From an uncultured Eubacteriales bacterium (GTDB taxonomy: Bacteria; Bacillota; Clostridia; Oscillospirales; Oscillospiraceae): a stretch of 13,170 nucleotides of DNA. The position numbers and the translations under genes were made by a program. Location of the stretch: assembly GCA_902477055.1 (NCBI GenBank), contig CABSFY010000065.1, forward strand, positions 1-13,170, given 5' to 3'. Shown here piece by piece: positions 1-5,790 of this stretch (the first letter of the stretch is position 1; every line of letters starts with the position of its first letter). Under the pieces are notes generated by a model that was given only the letters and a program-made list of their open reading frames with translations, did no database searches and had not been told where the DNA came from.

Positions 1-116
1 GCGACAATAACGGCCTTTGGGAAACAAGCTTTGGCCACCTCGCGGAAATGAGGATCCGGCATACTTTCAACTCGTTCTGTAAAGCAATCCCCCAAGGTAT
101 TTGTACTAACCTGTGG
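1..116 (-). pseudogene. Transposase-like fragment (tentatively ISL3 family), broken at both visible ends
   Basis: The minus strand is open from position 116 to the window edge and reads like real protein, ending in FREVAKACFPKAVIV. That resembles the catalytic-core stretch of ISL3-family (IS204/IS1001/IS1165) transposases, where a similar segment precedes a conserved D-x-F-H motif; that motif would lie off the left edge. No start codon lies upstream: the codon at 119-117 is a stop, and the ABC-transporter sequence begins there on the other strand. The N-terminal part of any transposase is therefore missing. The usual catalytic aspartate of this segment also seems displaced (M-P-D rather than M-D-M). 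Family assignment is from memory of the motif only and could be wrong; that it is a coding remnant is more certain than its identity. Confidence 0.4.
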
Positions 117-364
117 TTATGCTCTCCGGCGGCGAACAGCAGCGCGTGGCCATTGCGCGGGCGCTGGCGGCAGGCAACGAGCTGATTCTGGCCGACGAGC
201 CGACCGGCAACCTCGACAGCGAGAACAGCCGGAACATTGTAGAAATTCTGCAAAAGCTGGCGCATGACAAAAACCGCTGCGTCATCGTCGTGACCCACGA
301 CCCCGCCGTCGCCGAGAGCGCCGATCTCTGCCTGCGTATGCGAGACGGGAAAATTGAACCCTAA
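113..364 (+). CDS. ABC transporter ATP-binding protein, C-terminal fragment (N-terminal half missing)
   Basis: This is the C-terminal ~80 residues of an ABC ATPase that would power export or lipoprotein/peptide transport from the cytosolic face of the membrane. It begins directly at the ABC signature LSGGEQQRVAIARAL, followed by Walker B (LILADEPTGNLD) with the D-loop and the switch histidine (VVTHD). Walker A and the Q-loop, about 130-140 residues of a normal ~220-residue LolD/MacB-type subunit, are absent. An in-frame TAA at 107-109 lies six bases before a GTG with no ribosome binding site, so the apparent start is an artefact of the break. Sequence left of about 117 belongs to something else. 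The LAHDKNRCVIVVTHD style resembles the ATPases of putative bacteriocin-export or MacB-like systems. The fragment cannot bind ATP alone. It is either a pseudogene or the result of an assembly misjoin. Confidence 0.85.
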   Translation: MVMLSGGEQQRVAIARALAAGNELILADEPTGNLDSENSRNIVEILQKLAHDKNRCVIVVTHDPAVAESADLCLRMRDGKIEP

Positions 365-377
365 AAAAAGAATACTT

Positions 378-424
378 GCCGCCCGCAGCAGTCAATCACG
401 GCTGCTGCGGGCGGCGGTTTTTTT
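378..424 (+). terminator. Intrinsic terminator after the ABC-transporter fragment
   Basis: A 14-bp perfect stem (378-391 pairing with 402-415, GC-rich) with a 10-nt loop is followed by GG and seven T (418-424). It lies 13 nt past the stop of the ABC fragment. Seven A at 363-369 on the left side give the opposite strand a T-run about 8 nt beyond the stem, so it may also serve, less well, the convergent lipoprotein gene ending at 432. Confidence 0.9.
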
Positions 425-431
425 GAAGGAA

Positions 432-2141
432 TTAAAGATTGTCACCGGCTTCGCCGCCGGGAGCAGCGGGAGGCTCGCTGCCGGGCCTCTGACCGCCGCC
501 GAATTGTGCGGAGGACGTACCGGTCTGAGCGGTGGCTGCTGCGGCGGATGTGCCGTCGGCGGAGAGCGTATAGCTCTCATCGGTGCTCAGGTCGGGCGAG
601 GAGAAGAACACGAAGGCTGCGTTGCAGGGAGCTTCACCGGTGGAAACGACGTTGCCGGACGCATCGAGAATGGTAACGGTGCTGCCGCTTGAAATCAGCG
701 CGTTGCCGATACCGCCGGGCTGTATGCCGCTGTCGGACGGCGCGTTGCCGCCGGACTGGGAATCCCTGCCGGGCTGGAAGCTGTCGTCGGACTGGGAATC
801 CCTGCCGGGCTGGAAGCTGTCGCCGAACTGGGAATCCCTGCCGGGCTGGAAGCTGTCGTCGGGCCGGAAACCTCCGCCGGGCTGGTCGCTGCCGGACTGC
901 GGGGGCTGCATTCCGCCGCCGAAGCCGCCGGGCTGCCCACCCATATTGCCCATGCCGCCCATGCCGTCCATGCCGGTGGACCCGAAGGTGACGTAGGCCT
1001 GCGTGGCGCTGAGGTTCATGCCCATACCTGCGCTGCCGCCTGCGGCAAGCACGGTGCCGCCGGTGATGGAGAACGTGCCGTCCGCATCAAGAGGCTGGTT
1101 GTCGGCGGAGCTGGCGGTCCAGACGGTCACATTGCCGCCGGAGATCGTCAGGCTGCCGTTGGAGTCGAACCCGTCGCCTTCGCTGGTGTAGGCGACGATC
1201 GTGCCGCCGGAGATGTTCATCGAGAAATCGTAGCTGCCGAGGTCGGAATTTGCAACGTTCATGCAATCGTCCGTGCAGAGGATGGAAATGTCGCCGGACT
1301 GAATGTTCAGCGTCGCGGCCTCGATGCCCTCATAGGCCTCGGTGATCTTGATTGTCGGGCCGTCCGTGCCTTCTGCGCCGACATCCATGGTCAGGTCGCA
1401 GTGCAGCGCGTCGTCTGCGGCGGCGAGGTTCAGTGCGCCGCTTTCGACGGCGAGGTACTGCTCAGCGTTCACCGCGTCATTTACGGCGGCGTTGATGTTC
1501 AGTGTCAGCTCGCGGATGGTGAGGGAGGCTTCACCCTCCTCGTCGGTGGTCGCGCCGGACTTGATGCCGTTCTTGCCGTTGGCATTCAGCGTCAGCGTGC
1601 CGGTGCCGCAGAGGGTGACGGTCGAGCCGTCCTTACATTTGATAACGGCGTTTTCCGCGTTTTCATTGTCGGGGTAATCGTCGTTATTGTTCTCCGCCGC
1701 GTCGGTCAGCGTGTTTTCCGTCCCGCCGGCGGCGACGACGGTGACTTCGGTGGATTTGTTGCACGCGATCGGTGCGGTGTTGCTGCTGGTGAGCGTCAGA
1801 CCGTTCAGAACGAGCGTCACGCCGGTTGTGCCTTTCTTTACTTTAACGGAGCCGTCCGCGCAGGAGCCGGAGAGGACGTAGGTGCCTGCCGCGTCAATCG
1901 TCAGCGCCGTACCTTCGCACTCGAAGCCGTTGCTGCTGCCGGAGGTGACGCTGATGCCGCTGTCGGAAAAGGCGAGTGCGGTTTCCTCACCGGTGAGGGC
2001 GACGGTTGTTGCCGCTTGGGTGGCTCTCGCCGTTTCCGAGGGCGTAGTGGCGGTAGCGCTGCCCGATTCCGTGCCGCAGGCGGCGAGGGAAAGCAGAAGC
2101 GCCGATCCGGTCAGAATGGAGAGCAGCTGTTTCTTTTTCAT
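432..2141 (-). CDS. Secreted lipoprotein with Cthe_2159-type carbohydrate-binding beta-helix domain
   Basis: The product is 569 residues. The start is the ATG at 2141 (MKKKQLLSI), 8 nt after the ribosome binding site GAAGGAGG; an in-frame ATG seven codons earlier would put that site inside the gene. Residues 1-22 are a lipoprotein signal peptide with lipobox LAAC, so Cys22 should be lipidated and anchored to the outer membrane face. Residues ~45-385 are a repetitive parallel beta-helix (turns such as LTISGGNVTVWT and FSITGGTVLAAGG) of the Cthe_2159/DUF4353 type; the founding member binds acidic polysaccharide such as polygalacturonate. Residues ~386-480 are Gly/Pro/Gln/Met-rich, including a 12-residue repeat (FQPGRDSQ-type), and a short beta-rich segment and a Gly/Pro-rich tail follow. 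It is transcribed divergently from the VTC/DUF4956/two-component operon. Cthe_2159 proteins recur near VTC and DUF4956 genes in clostridia (from memory). The ligand here is unknown. Confidence 0.85.
   Translation of the reverse strand: MKKKQLLSILTGSALLLSLAACGTESGSATATTPSETARATQAATTVALTGEETALAFSDSGISVTSGSSNGFECEGTALTIDAAGTYVLSGSCADGSVKVKKGTTGVTLVLNGLTLTSSNTAPIACNKSTEVTVVAAGGTENTLTDAAENNNDDYPDNENAENAVIKCKDGSTVTLCGTGTLTLNANGKNGIKSGATTDEEGEASLTIRELTLNINAAVNDAVNAEQYLAVESGALNLAAADDALHCDLTMDVGAEGTDGPTIKITEAYEGIEAATLNIQSGDISILCTDDCMNVANSDLGSYDFSMNISGGTIVAYTSEGDGFDSNGSLTISGGNVTVWTASSADNQPLDADGTFSITGGTVLAAGGSAGMGMNLSATQAYVTFGSTGMDGMGGMGNMGGQPGGFGGGMQPPQSGSDQPGGGFRPDDSFQPGRDSQFGDSFQPGRDSQSDDSFQPGRDSQSGGNAPSDSGIQPGGIGNALISSGSTVTILDASGNVVSTGEAPCNAAFVFFSSPDLSTDESYTLSADGTSAAAATAQTGTSSAQFGGGQRPGSEPPAAPGGEAGDNL
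754..861. repeat. 36-bp in-frame tandem repeat, three copies, inside the lipoprotein gene
   Basis: Three nearly identical contiguous 36-bp units start at 754, 790 and 826, with a degenerate partial copy after 861. On the minus strand each unit encodes 12 residues around D-S-F-Q-P-G-R-D-S-Q, at about residues 427-463 of the lipoprotein. Because 36 is a multiple of three, copy-number change would alter linker length without a frameshift. The likely role is a flexible or stalk-like surface linker. Confidence 0.9.
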
Positions 2142-2222
2142 AAGAATGACCTCCTTCGTCATTGTAGTGCAAGGGTTGTGGGACCGCTGTCCCTTTGAAT
2201 GCGGCCAGCATACGCGCCGAAC

Positions 2223-2273
2223 TTAAAGGCTGGTTAAAGGAAAAATCGTTTTTTCTTTTAGGTCCTTTTTAGG
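2223..2273 (+). promoter_or_regulatory. Four TTWWAGG half-sites in 11-bp register in the divergent promoter region (putative response-regulator operator)
   Basis: TTAAAGG occurs at 2223 and 2234, and TTTTAGG at 2256 and 2267. Each pair has a 4-bp gap (period 11), and the two pairs are offset by 33 bp, so all four share one helical phase. Tandem 7-mers every 11 bp are the classic binding layout of OmpR/PhoB-family regulators, and one is encoded in the adjacent operon. On the minus strand, TATGCT (2212-2207) lies 10 bp beyond the first box and would give the lipoprotein gene a leader of about 60 nt. On the plus strand, TAGGAT (2283-2288) lies 9 bp after the last box. Neither has a good -35, as expected of activated promoters. 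Also in the gap is a 5-bp palindrome, GGGAC-CGCT-GTCCC (2180-2193). The repeats are seen; their function is inferred. Confidence 0.55.
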
Positions 2274-2312
2274 CTCGCAGCATAGGATGGGGGTGCAAAG
2301 GAGGTCAGGACA

Positions 2313-3029
2313 ATGCAATTCAGCTTTGAACGATATGAAAAGAAGTACCTGCTCAGCGCGGAACAACAGGCATCTTTTCTTGATAAGATGCGCCCGTATG
2401 TGCAGGCCGATCGCTACAGTAACTACACGATCTGCAATCTTTATTATGATACCGACGACTGGCGGCTCATCCGCACCTCTCTGGGAAAGCCCGCCTACAA
2501 GGAAAAGCTCCGCGTCCGCAGCTACGGCGTTCCGGGCAATATGGACAGCGTGTTCGTCGAGCTGAAAAAGAAGTTTGACGGTATCGTCTATAAGCGCCGC
2601 ATCACAACTGGCCTGAACGAGGTCGCTCCGTTGCTGAACGGCGATATCCCCGCCGAGCGCTACGGTCAGATCGGTAAGGAGCTTGCGTGGTTCCAGTCGT
2701 TCTACCGCACGGAGCCGAAGGTGTTCATCGGCTACGACCGGCAGGCCTTTATGGGTATCGAGGACCCGTCGCTGCGCATTACCTTTGATACGAACCTCCG
2801 CTGGCGCACGACGGAGCTGTCGCTGAGTGCCGGAGATCACGGCGCACCGATCACGATGGCGGGCGATGTGCTGCTGGAATTGAAGCTCCCGGCGGCCTGC
2901 CCGCTGTGGCTCAGCCGCCTGCTGTCCGAGGCCGGGGCCTTTCCGGTTTCGTTCTCCAAATACGGCAGCTGCTATCAAAACGACCTCCCCATGGGAGAGA
3001 AAGCAAAGGAGGCGCTTCTCTGTGCTTAA
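2313..3029 (+). CDS. VTC-domain protein (polyphosphate polymerase fold)
   Basis: The product is 238 residues, cytosolic, with no signal peptide. The ATG at 2313 follows AAAGGAGGT (2297-2305). It has the triphosphate-tunnel (VTC) fold of yeast Vtc4, which makes inorganic polyphosphate from ATP. Expected basic and acidic tunnel positions are visible in order: F-E-x-Y-E-K-K-Y (K10/K11), Y-Y-D-T (44-47), K-E-K-L-R-V-R-S-Y (63-71), V-E-L-K-K-K (82-87), Y-K-R-R (93-96), Y-D-R-Q-A-F (141-146), R-I-T-F-D-T-N-L (155-162), L-E-L-K (188-191) and F-S-K-Y-G (214-218). Length matches stand-alone bacterial VTC proteins, and no active-site residue is obviously lost. The stop overlaps the start of the DUF4956 gene by 8 nt, suggesting translational coupling and a complex. 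Polyphosphate as the product is inferred from the family; bacterial members are little tested. Confidence 0.88.
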   Translation: MQFSFERYEKKYLLSAEQQASFLDKMRPYVQADRYSNYTICNLYYDTDDWRLIRTSLGKPAYKEKLRVRSYGVPGNMDSVFVELKKKFDGIVYKRRITTGLNEVAPLLNGDIPAERYGQIGKELAWFQSFYRTEPKVFIGYDRQAFMGIEDPSLRITFDTNLRWRTTELSLSAGDHGAPITMAGDVLLELKLPAACPLWLSRLLSEAGAFPVSFSKYGSCYQNDLPMGEKAKEALLCA

Positions 3030-3684
3030 TTCCATCATCGGGTCAGAATTGACCCTCTCGACTTTTTTAATCTGTACGGCGGTATCCCTTGCGCTCGGTA
3101 TCGGTCTGGCGTTGGTCGGGATGTACCGCTCGCGCTCGACGCAGAGCTTCGCGGTCACGATTGCGATTTTGCCGCTTGCGGTGCAGCTGGTCATTATGCT
3201 CGTCAACGGCAACCTCGGTGTGGGTGTTGCGGTGGCCGGTGCGTTCGGACTGGTGCGCTTCCGCTCTGCACCGGGGACCGCGCGGGAGATCGGCGTGCTG
3301 TTCTCCGCCATGGCCATCGGTCTTGCCACGGGCATGGGCTTTGTGTGTCTGGCAGCTCTGTTTTTTGTCATCCTCGGCGGCGTGCTGCTCCTGCTCACGG
3401 CGATGCGCTTCGGCCAGAGAGCGCCTGCGGAACGGACGCTCAAAATCACCATCCCGGAAACGCTCGACTACGAATCGCTATTTGACGATTTGCTTGAAAG
3501 GTACACGAAATCGCACACGCTCCTGCGCGTGAAAACGAGCAATATGGGAACGCTCTATGAGCTGGAATATCGCATCACGCTGCGCACGGAGCAGATTCCC
3601 AAGGAGTTTCTGGATGCATTGCGGTGCCGGAATGGCAACCTCAACATCGTCTGCGGCCGAGAGCTGGAACGCGACGCACTGTAA
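3022..3684 (+). CDS. DUF4956 family integral membrane protein
   Basis: The product is 220 residues. The start is GTG at 3022, inside the end of the VTC gene, 9 nt after AAAGGAGG (3005-3012). Hydrophobic segments lie at about residues 11-34, 42-62, 64-78 and 92-127 (probably two helices in the last). The family-typical loop G-L-V-R-F-R-S-A-P-G-T-A-R-E-I (76-90) sits between them. Residues ~138-220 are soluble, mixed alpha/beta and probably cytosolic. DUF4956 proteins are regularly encoded beside VTC-domain proteins. By analogy with the eukaryotic VTC complex, whose membrane part translocates the growing chain, this protein may anchor the VTC domain and pass its product across the membrane; that is inference. 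No intrinsic terminator follows, so transcription can run into the regulator gene. Confidence 0.88.
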   Translation: MLNSIIGSELTLSTFLICTAVSLALGIGLALVGMYRSRSTQSFAVTIAILPLAVQLVIMLVNGNLGVGVAVAGAFGLVRFRSAPGTAREIGVLFSAMAIGLATGMGFVCLAALFFVILGGVLLLLTAMRFGQRAPAERTLKITIPETLDYESLFDDLLERYTKSHTLLRVKTSNMGTLYELEYRITLRTEQIPKEFLDALRCRNGNLNIVCGRELERDAL

Positions 3685-3690
3685 TGGGGA

Positions 3691-3719
3691 TTGATTTTTC
3701 ACACGGAATTTTTTATACT
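3691..3719 (+). promoter_or_regulatory. Predicted sigma-A promoter for the response regulator and kinase genes
   Basis: TTGATT (3691-3696) and TATACT (3714-3719) are separated by exactly 17 bp, a good match to the housekeeping consensus, and lie just after the DUF4956 stop. The start of transcription would be near 3726. It would give the two-component genes their own supply in addition to read-through from the VTC promoter. Confidence 0.65.
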
Positions 3720-3721
3720 GT

Positions 3722-3738
3722 CGGTGAGAAGCTCACCG
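3722..3738. promoter_or_regulatory. Perfect 7-bp palindrome at the predicted transcription start of the regulator gene
   Basis: CGGTGAG (3722-3728), a 3-nt spacer and CTCACCG (3732-3738) form a perfect inverted repeat. It lies between the predicted -10 and the ribosome binding site GGGGAGGG. No T-run follows, so it is not an intrinsic terminator. As DNA it could be an operator; as RNA in the read-through transcript it would form a small hairpin touching the ribosome binding site. Confidence 0.5.
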
Positions 3739-3751
3739 GGGAGGGATGACC

Positions 3752-4426
3752 ATGCGGCTGCTGATCGCGGAGGATGAACTTGATCTTGCCGAAGCGCTGA
3801 CGGTCTTTTTTGAAAAGAACCATTTTTCCGTGGACGCGGTCCACAACGGCTTTGATGCCTACGAATATGCCGTGAGCGGTGCTTACGACGCGATCATTCT
3901 CGATGTTATGATGCCGAAGATGGACGGAATTCAAGTATTGGAACGTCTGCGGCAGGAGGGCGTGAAAACGCCGATCATGATGCTGACGGCGAAGGGACAG
4001 AAAAACGACCGCATCACCGGCTTTAACGCCGGGGCGGACGATTATCTGCCTAAGCCGTTCGACCCGGACGAGCTGCTCAGCCGCGTCCGCGCCGTTCTCC
4101 GCCGGAGCGAGGCGTACCAGCCGACTCTGCTGCGCTATGGCGACCTGACGCTCGACCCGACAAACGGGATACTGTCCTGCGGAACGCAGACGGTCCGGTT
4201 GAACGGCCGGGAATTTCATGTGATGGAGCTGTTCATGCGCTCACCGCGGCAGGTCTTTTCCGCCGAGCGCATTATGGAAAAGGTCTGGGGCTGGGATGCC
4301 GAGGCAGAGATCAACGTCGTTTGGGTGAATATTTCCAACCTCCGCAAGCGGCTTAAGACAATCGGCTCGCGCGTTCAGCTCCGGGCCAATCGCGGCCTCG
4401 GCTACGCGCTGGAGGATACGCTATGA
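3752..4426 (+). CDS. OmpR/PhoB-family response regulator
   Basis: The product is 224 residues. I chose ATG 3752 (MRLLIAEDE): it lies 6 nt after GGGAGGG, whereas the in-frame ATG at 3746 directly abuts that site. The receiver domain (about 1-115) has the acidic pocket E7/D8, phospho-acceptor D51 (in I-L-D-V-M-M-P), T79 and K101 (Y-L-P-K-P-F). The winged-helix DNA-binding domain (about 128-222) has the usual L-N-G-R-E-F and R-G-L-G-Y elements. Length is standard. The stop overlaps the kinase start (ATGA), so the two are translationally coupled. Likely targets are the 11-bp-phased TTWWAGG boxes at 2223-2273 in the divergent promoter region, consistent with control of the lipoprotein and VTC operon; this is inference. 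Confidence 0.93.
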   Translation: MRLLIAEDELDLAEALTVFFEKNHFSVDAVHNGFDAYEYAVSGAYDAIILDVMMPKMDGIQVLERLRQEGVKTPIMMLTAKGQKNDRITGFNAGADDYLPKPFDPDELLSRVRAVLRRSEAYQPTLLRYGDLTLDPTNGILSCGTQTVRLNGREFHVMELFMRSPRQVFSAERIMEKVWGWDAEAEINVVWVNISNLRKRLKTIGSRVQLRANRGLGYALEDTL

Positions 4427-5712
4427 TAAAACGCCTGCGCAATCGCTTTATCCTGATCGCAACGCTATCCGTCGCGGCGGTCATGCTGCTGCTGACGGTT
4501 GTTTTGAACGTCGCAAATTATTGGTCTACCGATGCCGACCTGCGCCAGACACTGGATTTAATTTATGAAAATCAAGGTACGATTCCAATCTCCGCGCGGC
4601 CTGACAATATGCCGGAGCTGCCGGACGAGAGCGTAACGCTGCCCGACCCGCCCGAACAGCCGCCGTTGGATGTGCGTCAGGGCAAAAGCGGCCCCTTCAC
4701 GGCGGAAACGCCGTTTTCCACCCGCTTTTTCGTCCTGCGCTATACGGACGATGGGACGTTGACGCAGGCTGAGCTGGATAAGATCGCCTCCGTTTCGGAG
4801 GAGGACACGGCGCAGTATCTCGCCGCCGCACTGGAAAACGGTGCGGGCTACGGCCATTACGGCGACTACCGCTTCCTCGTTGCGGACAACGGCGAGGACC
4901 GGAACATGGCGATTTTCCTCGATGCCTATCAGGAGCAGCGGGCTGTGCGGACGGTGCTGCTGTGGTCGCTTGCGGCGGACGCAGGATGTATTTTGCTTGT
5001 GTTCCTGCTGGTCGTGCTGCTGTCGCGCCGGGCGATCGACCCGGTCGTGCGCAGTGCCGAGCGGCAAAAGCAGTTCATCACCGATGCGAGCCATGAGTTG
5101 AAAACACCCATCACGGTCATTGCGACCAGCCTGCGTGTGCTGGAAATGGAAACCGGCAAGCAGAAGTGGATTGACAAGGCGCAGGTGCAGACGGAGAAGC
5201 TGACGGAGCTGGTCAATTCCCTTGTTACGCTCTCGCGTATGGATGAGGAAAGCTCGCCGCTCAAGCTCGAACCGTTTGCCGTCAGCGAAGCCGTGAGCGA
5301 AACGGTGGAGTCGTTCCGCGACTTTGCGGCCACGAAGGGCCATGAGTTGACCGCAGAAATCGCCGAAAACCTGACCTATCGCGGCGATGAGTACGCCGTA
5401 CGGCAGCTGGTGTCCATTCTGCTCGACAATGCGATCAAGTATGCCGACCCGGACACGCCGATCGTTGTTTCGCTGGAAAAATCGCGCCGCGGCGTGACGC
5501 TGCGGACGAGGAATCACAGCGACCCGTCGCTTGCGTCCGAAACGGGTAAGCTCTTTGACCGCTTCTATCGCGCCGACCCCTCGCGGAGTGCCGACGGGAG
5601 CGGCTTCGGTATCGGCCTTTCCATCGCCCGCGGCATCGCCGAGGGGCACCACGGCAATATCACTGCAAAATGCACCGGTGACGTGATCGAGTTCACCGCC
5701 GAGCTGCGATAA
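4423..5712 (+). CDS. Sensor histidine kinase, partner of the adjacent regulator
   Basis: The product is 429 residues. The ATG overlaps the regulator stop by 4 nt, with GGAGG (4411-4415) upstream. TM1 is at about 8-31 and TM2 at about 177-200. The ~145-residue extracytoplasmic sensor begins with a Pro/acid-rich stretch (about 52-90), then P-F-S-T-R-F-F-V-L-R, an arrangement seen in many gut clostridial kinases. There is no obvious full HAMP domain. The dimerisation domain carries the phospho-accepting H224 in D-A-S-H-E-L-K-T-P. The ATPase domain has the N-box L-L-D-N-A-I-K-Y (N336) and G2 box G-S-G-F-G-I-G-L-S. The usual D-x-G-x-G of the G1 box is not recognisable (R-N-H-S-D instead), as in some relatives. 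The signal is unknown; the neighbours suggest cell-surface or phosphate-related input. It is the last gene of its operon. Confidence 0.92.
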   Translation: MIKRLRNRFILIATLSVAAVMLLLTVVLNVANYWSTDADLRQTLDLIYENQGTIPISARPDNMPELPDESVTLPDPPEQPPLDVRQGKSGPFTAETPFSTRFFVLRYTDDGTLTQAELDKIASVSEEDTAQYLAAALENGAGYGHYGDYRFLVADNGEDRNMAIFLDAYQEQRAVRTVLLWSLAADAGCILLVFLLVVLLSRRAIDPVVRSAERQKQFITDASHELKTPITVIATSLRVLEMETGKQKWIDKAQVQTEKLTELVNSLVTLSRMDEESSPLKLEPFAVSEAVSETVESFRDFAATKGHELTAEIAENLTYRGDEYAVRQLVSILLDNAIKYADPDTPIVVSLEKSRRGVTLRTRNHSDPSLASETGKLFDRFYRADPSRSADGSGFGIGLSIARGIAEGHHGNITAKCTGDVIEFTAELR

Positions 5713-5715
5713 AAA

Positions 5716-5753
5716 CTGCCCGCCGCATCTGAAGCAACAGATGCGGCGGGCAG
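5716..5753. terminator. Two-way intrinsic terminator between convergent genes
   Basis: A perfect 16-bp GC-rich stem (5716-5731 with 5738-5753) has a 6-nt loop. On the minus strand it is followed at once by TTTTTAT, a good terminator for the PNPOx-like gene. On the plus strand the tail is weaker (CTCTATTT), 3 nt after the kinase stop. It probably serves both convergent genes. Confidence 0.88.
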
Positions 5754-5790
5754 CTCTATTTCACACCTTGGCAGGGGACTGCCGCTTAAT

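Noticed and set aside
754..861. Regular repeats considered as a CRISPR array
   Set aside because: The 36-bp copies are directly contiguous with no spacers and lie in frame inside a coding sequence.
2161..2166. TACAAT on the minus strand just upstream of the lipoprotein start, a fair -10 by sequence
   Set aside because: Transcription would start near 2154, inside the ribosome binding site (2150-2157), and no -35 exists at the right distance; TATGCT at 2212-2207 fits better.
1401..2198. Plus-strand open frame of 265 codons opposite the lipoprotein gene
   Set aside because: The composition is dominated by Gly, Val, Arg and Ala without any domain, and the opposite strand encodes a lipoprotein with a clear signal peptide.
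2223..3452. Long minus-strand open frame (about 400 codons) opposite the VTC and DUF4956 genes
   Set aside because: It runs antisense to two well-supported family genes with overlapping translation signals, has no recognisable domain, and starts without a convincing ribosome binding site.
4558..5652. Minus-strand open frame of about 360 codons opposite the histidine kinase
   Set aside because: It is rich in Arg, His and Gln as expected from reverse reading of a GC-rich gene and lies wholly within an intact kinase gene.
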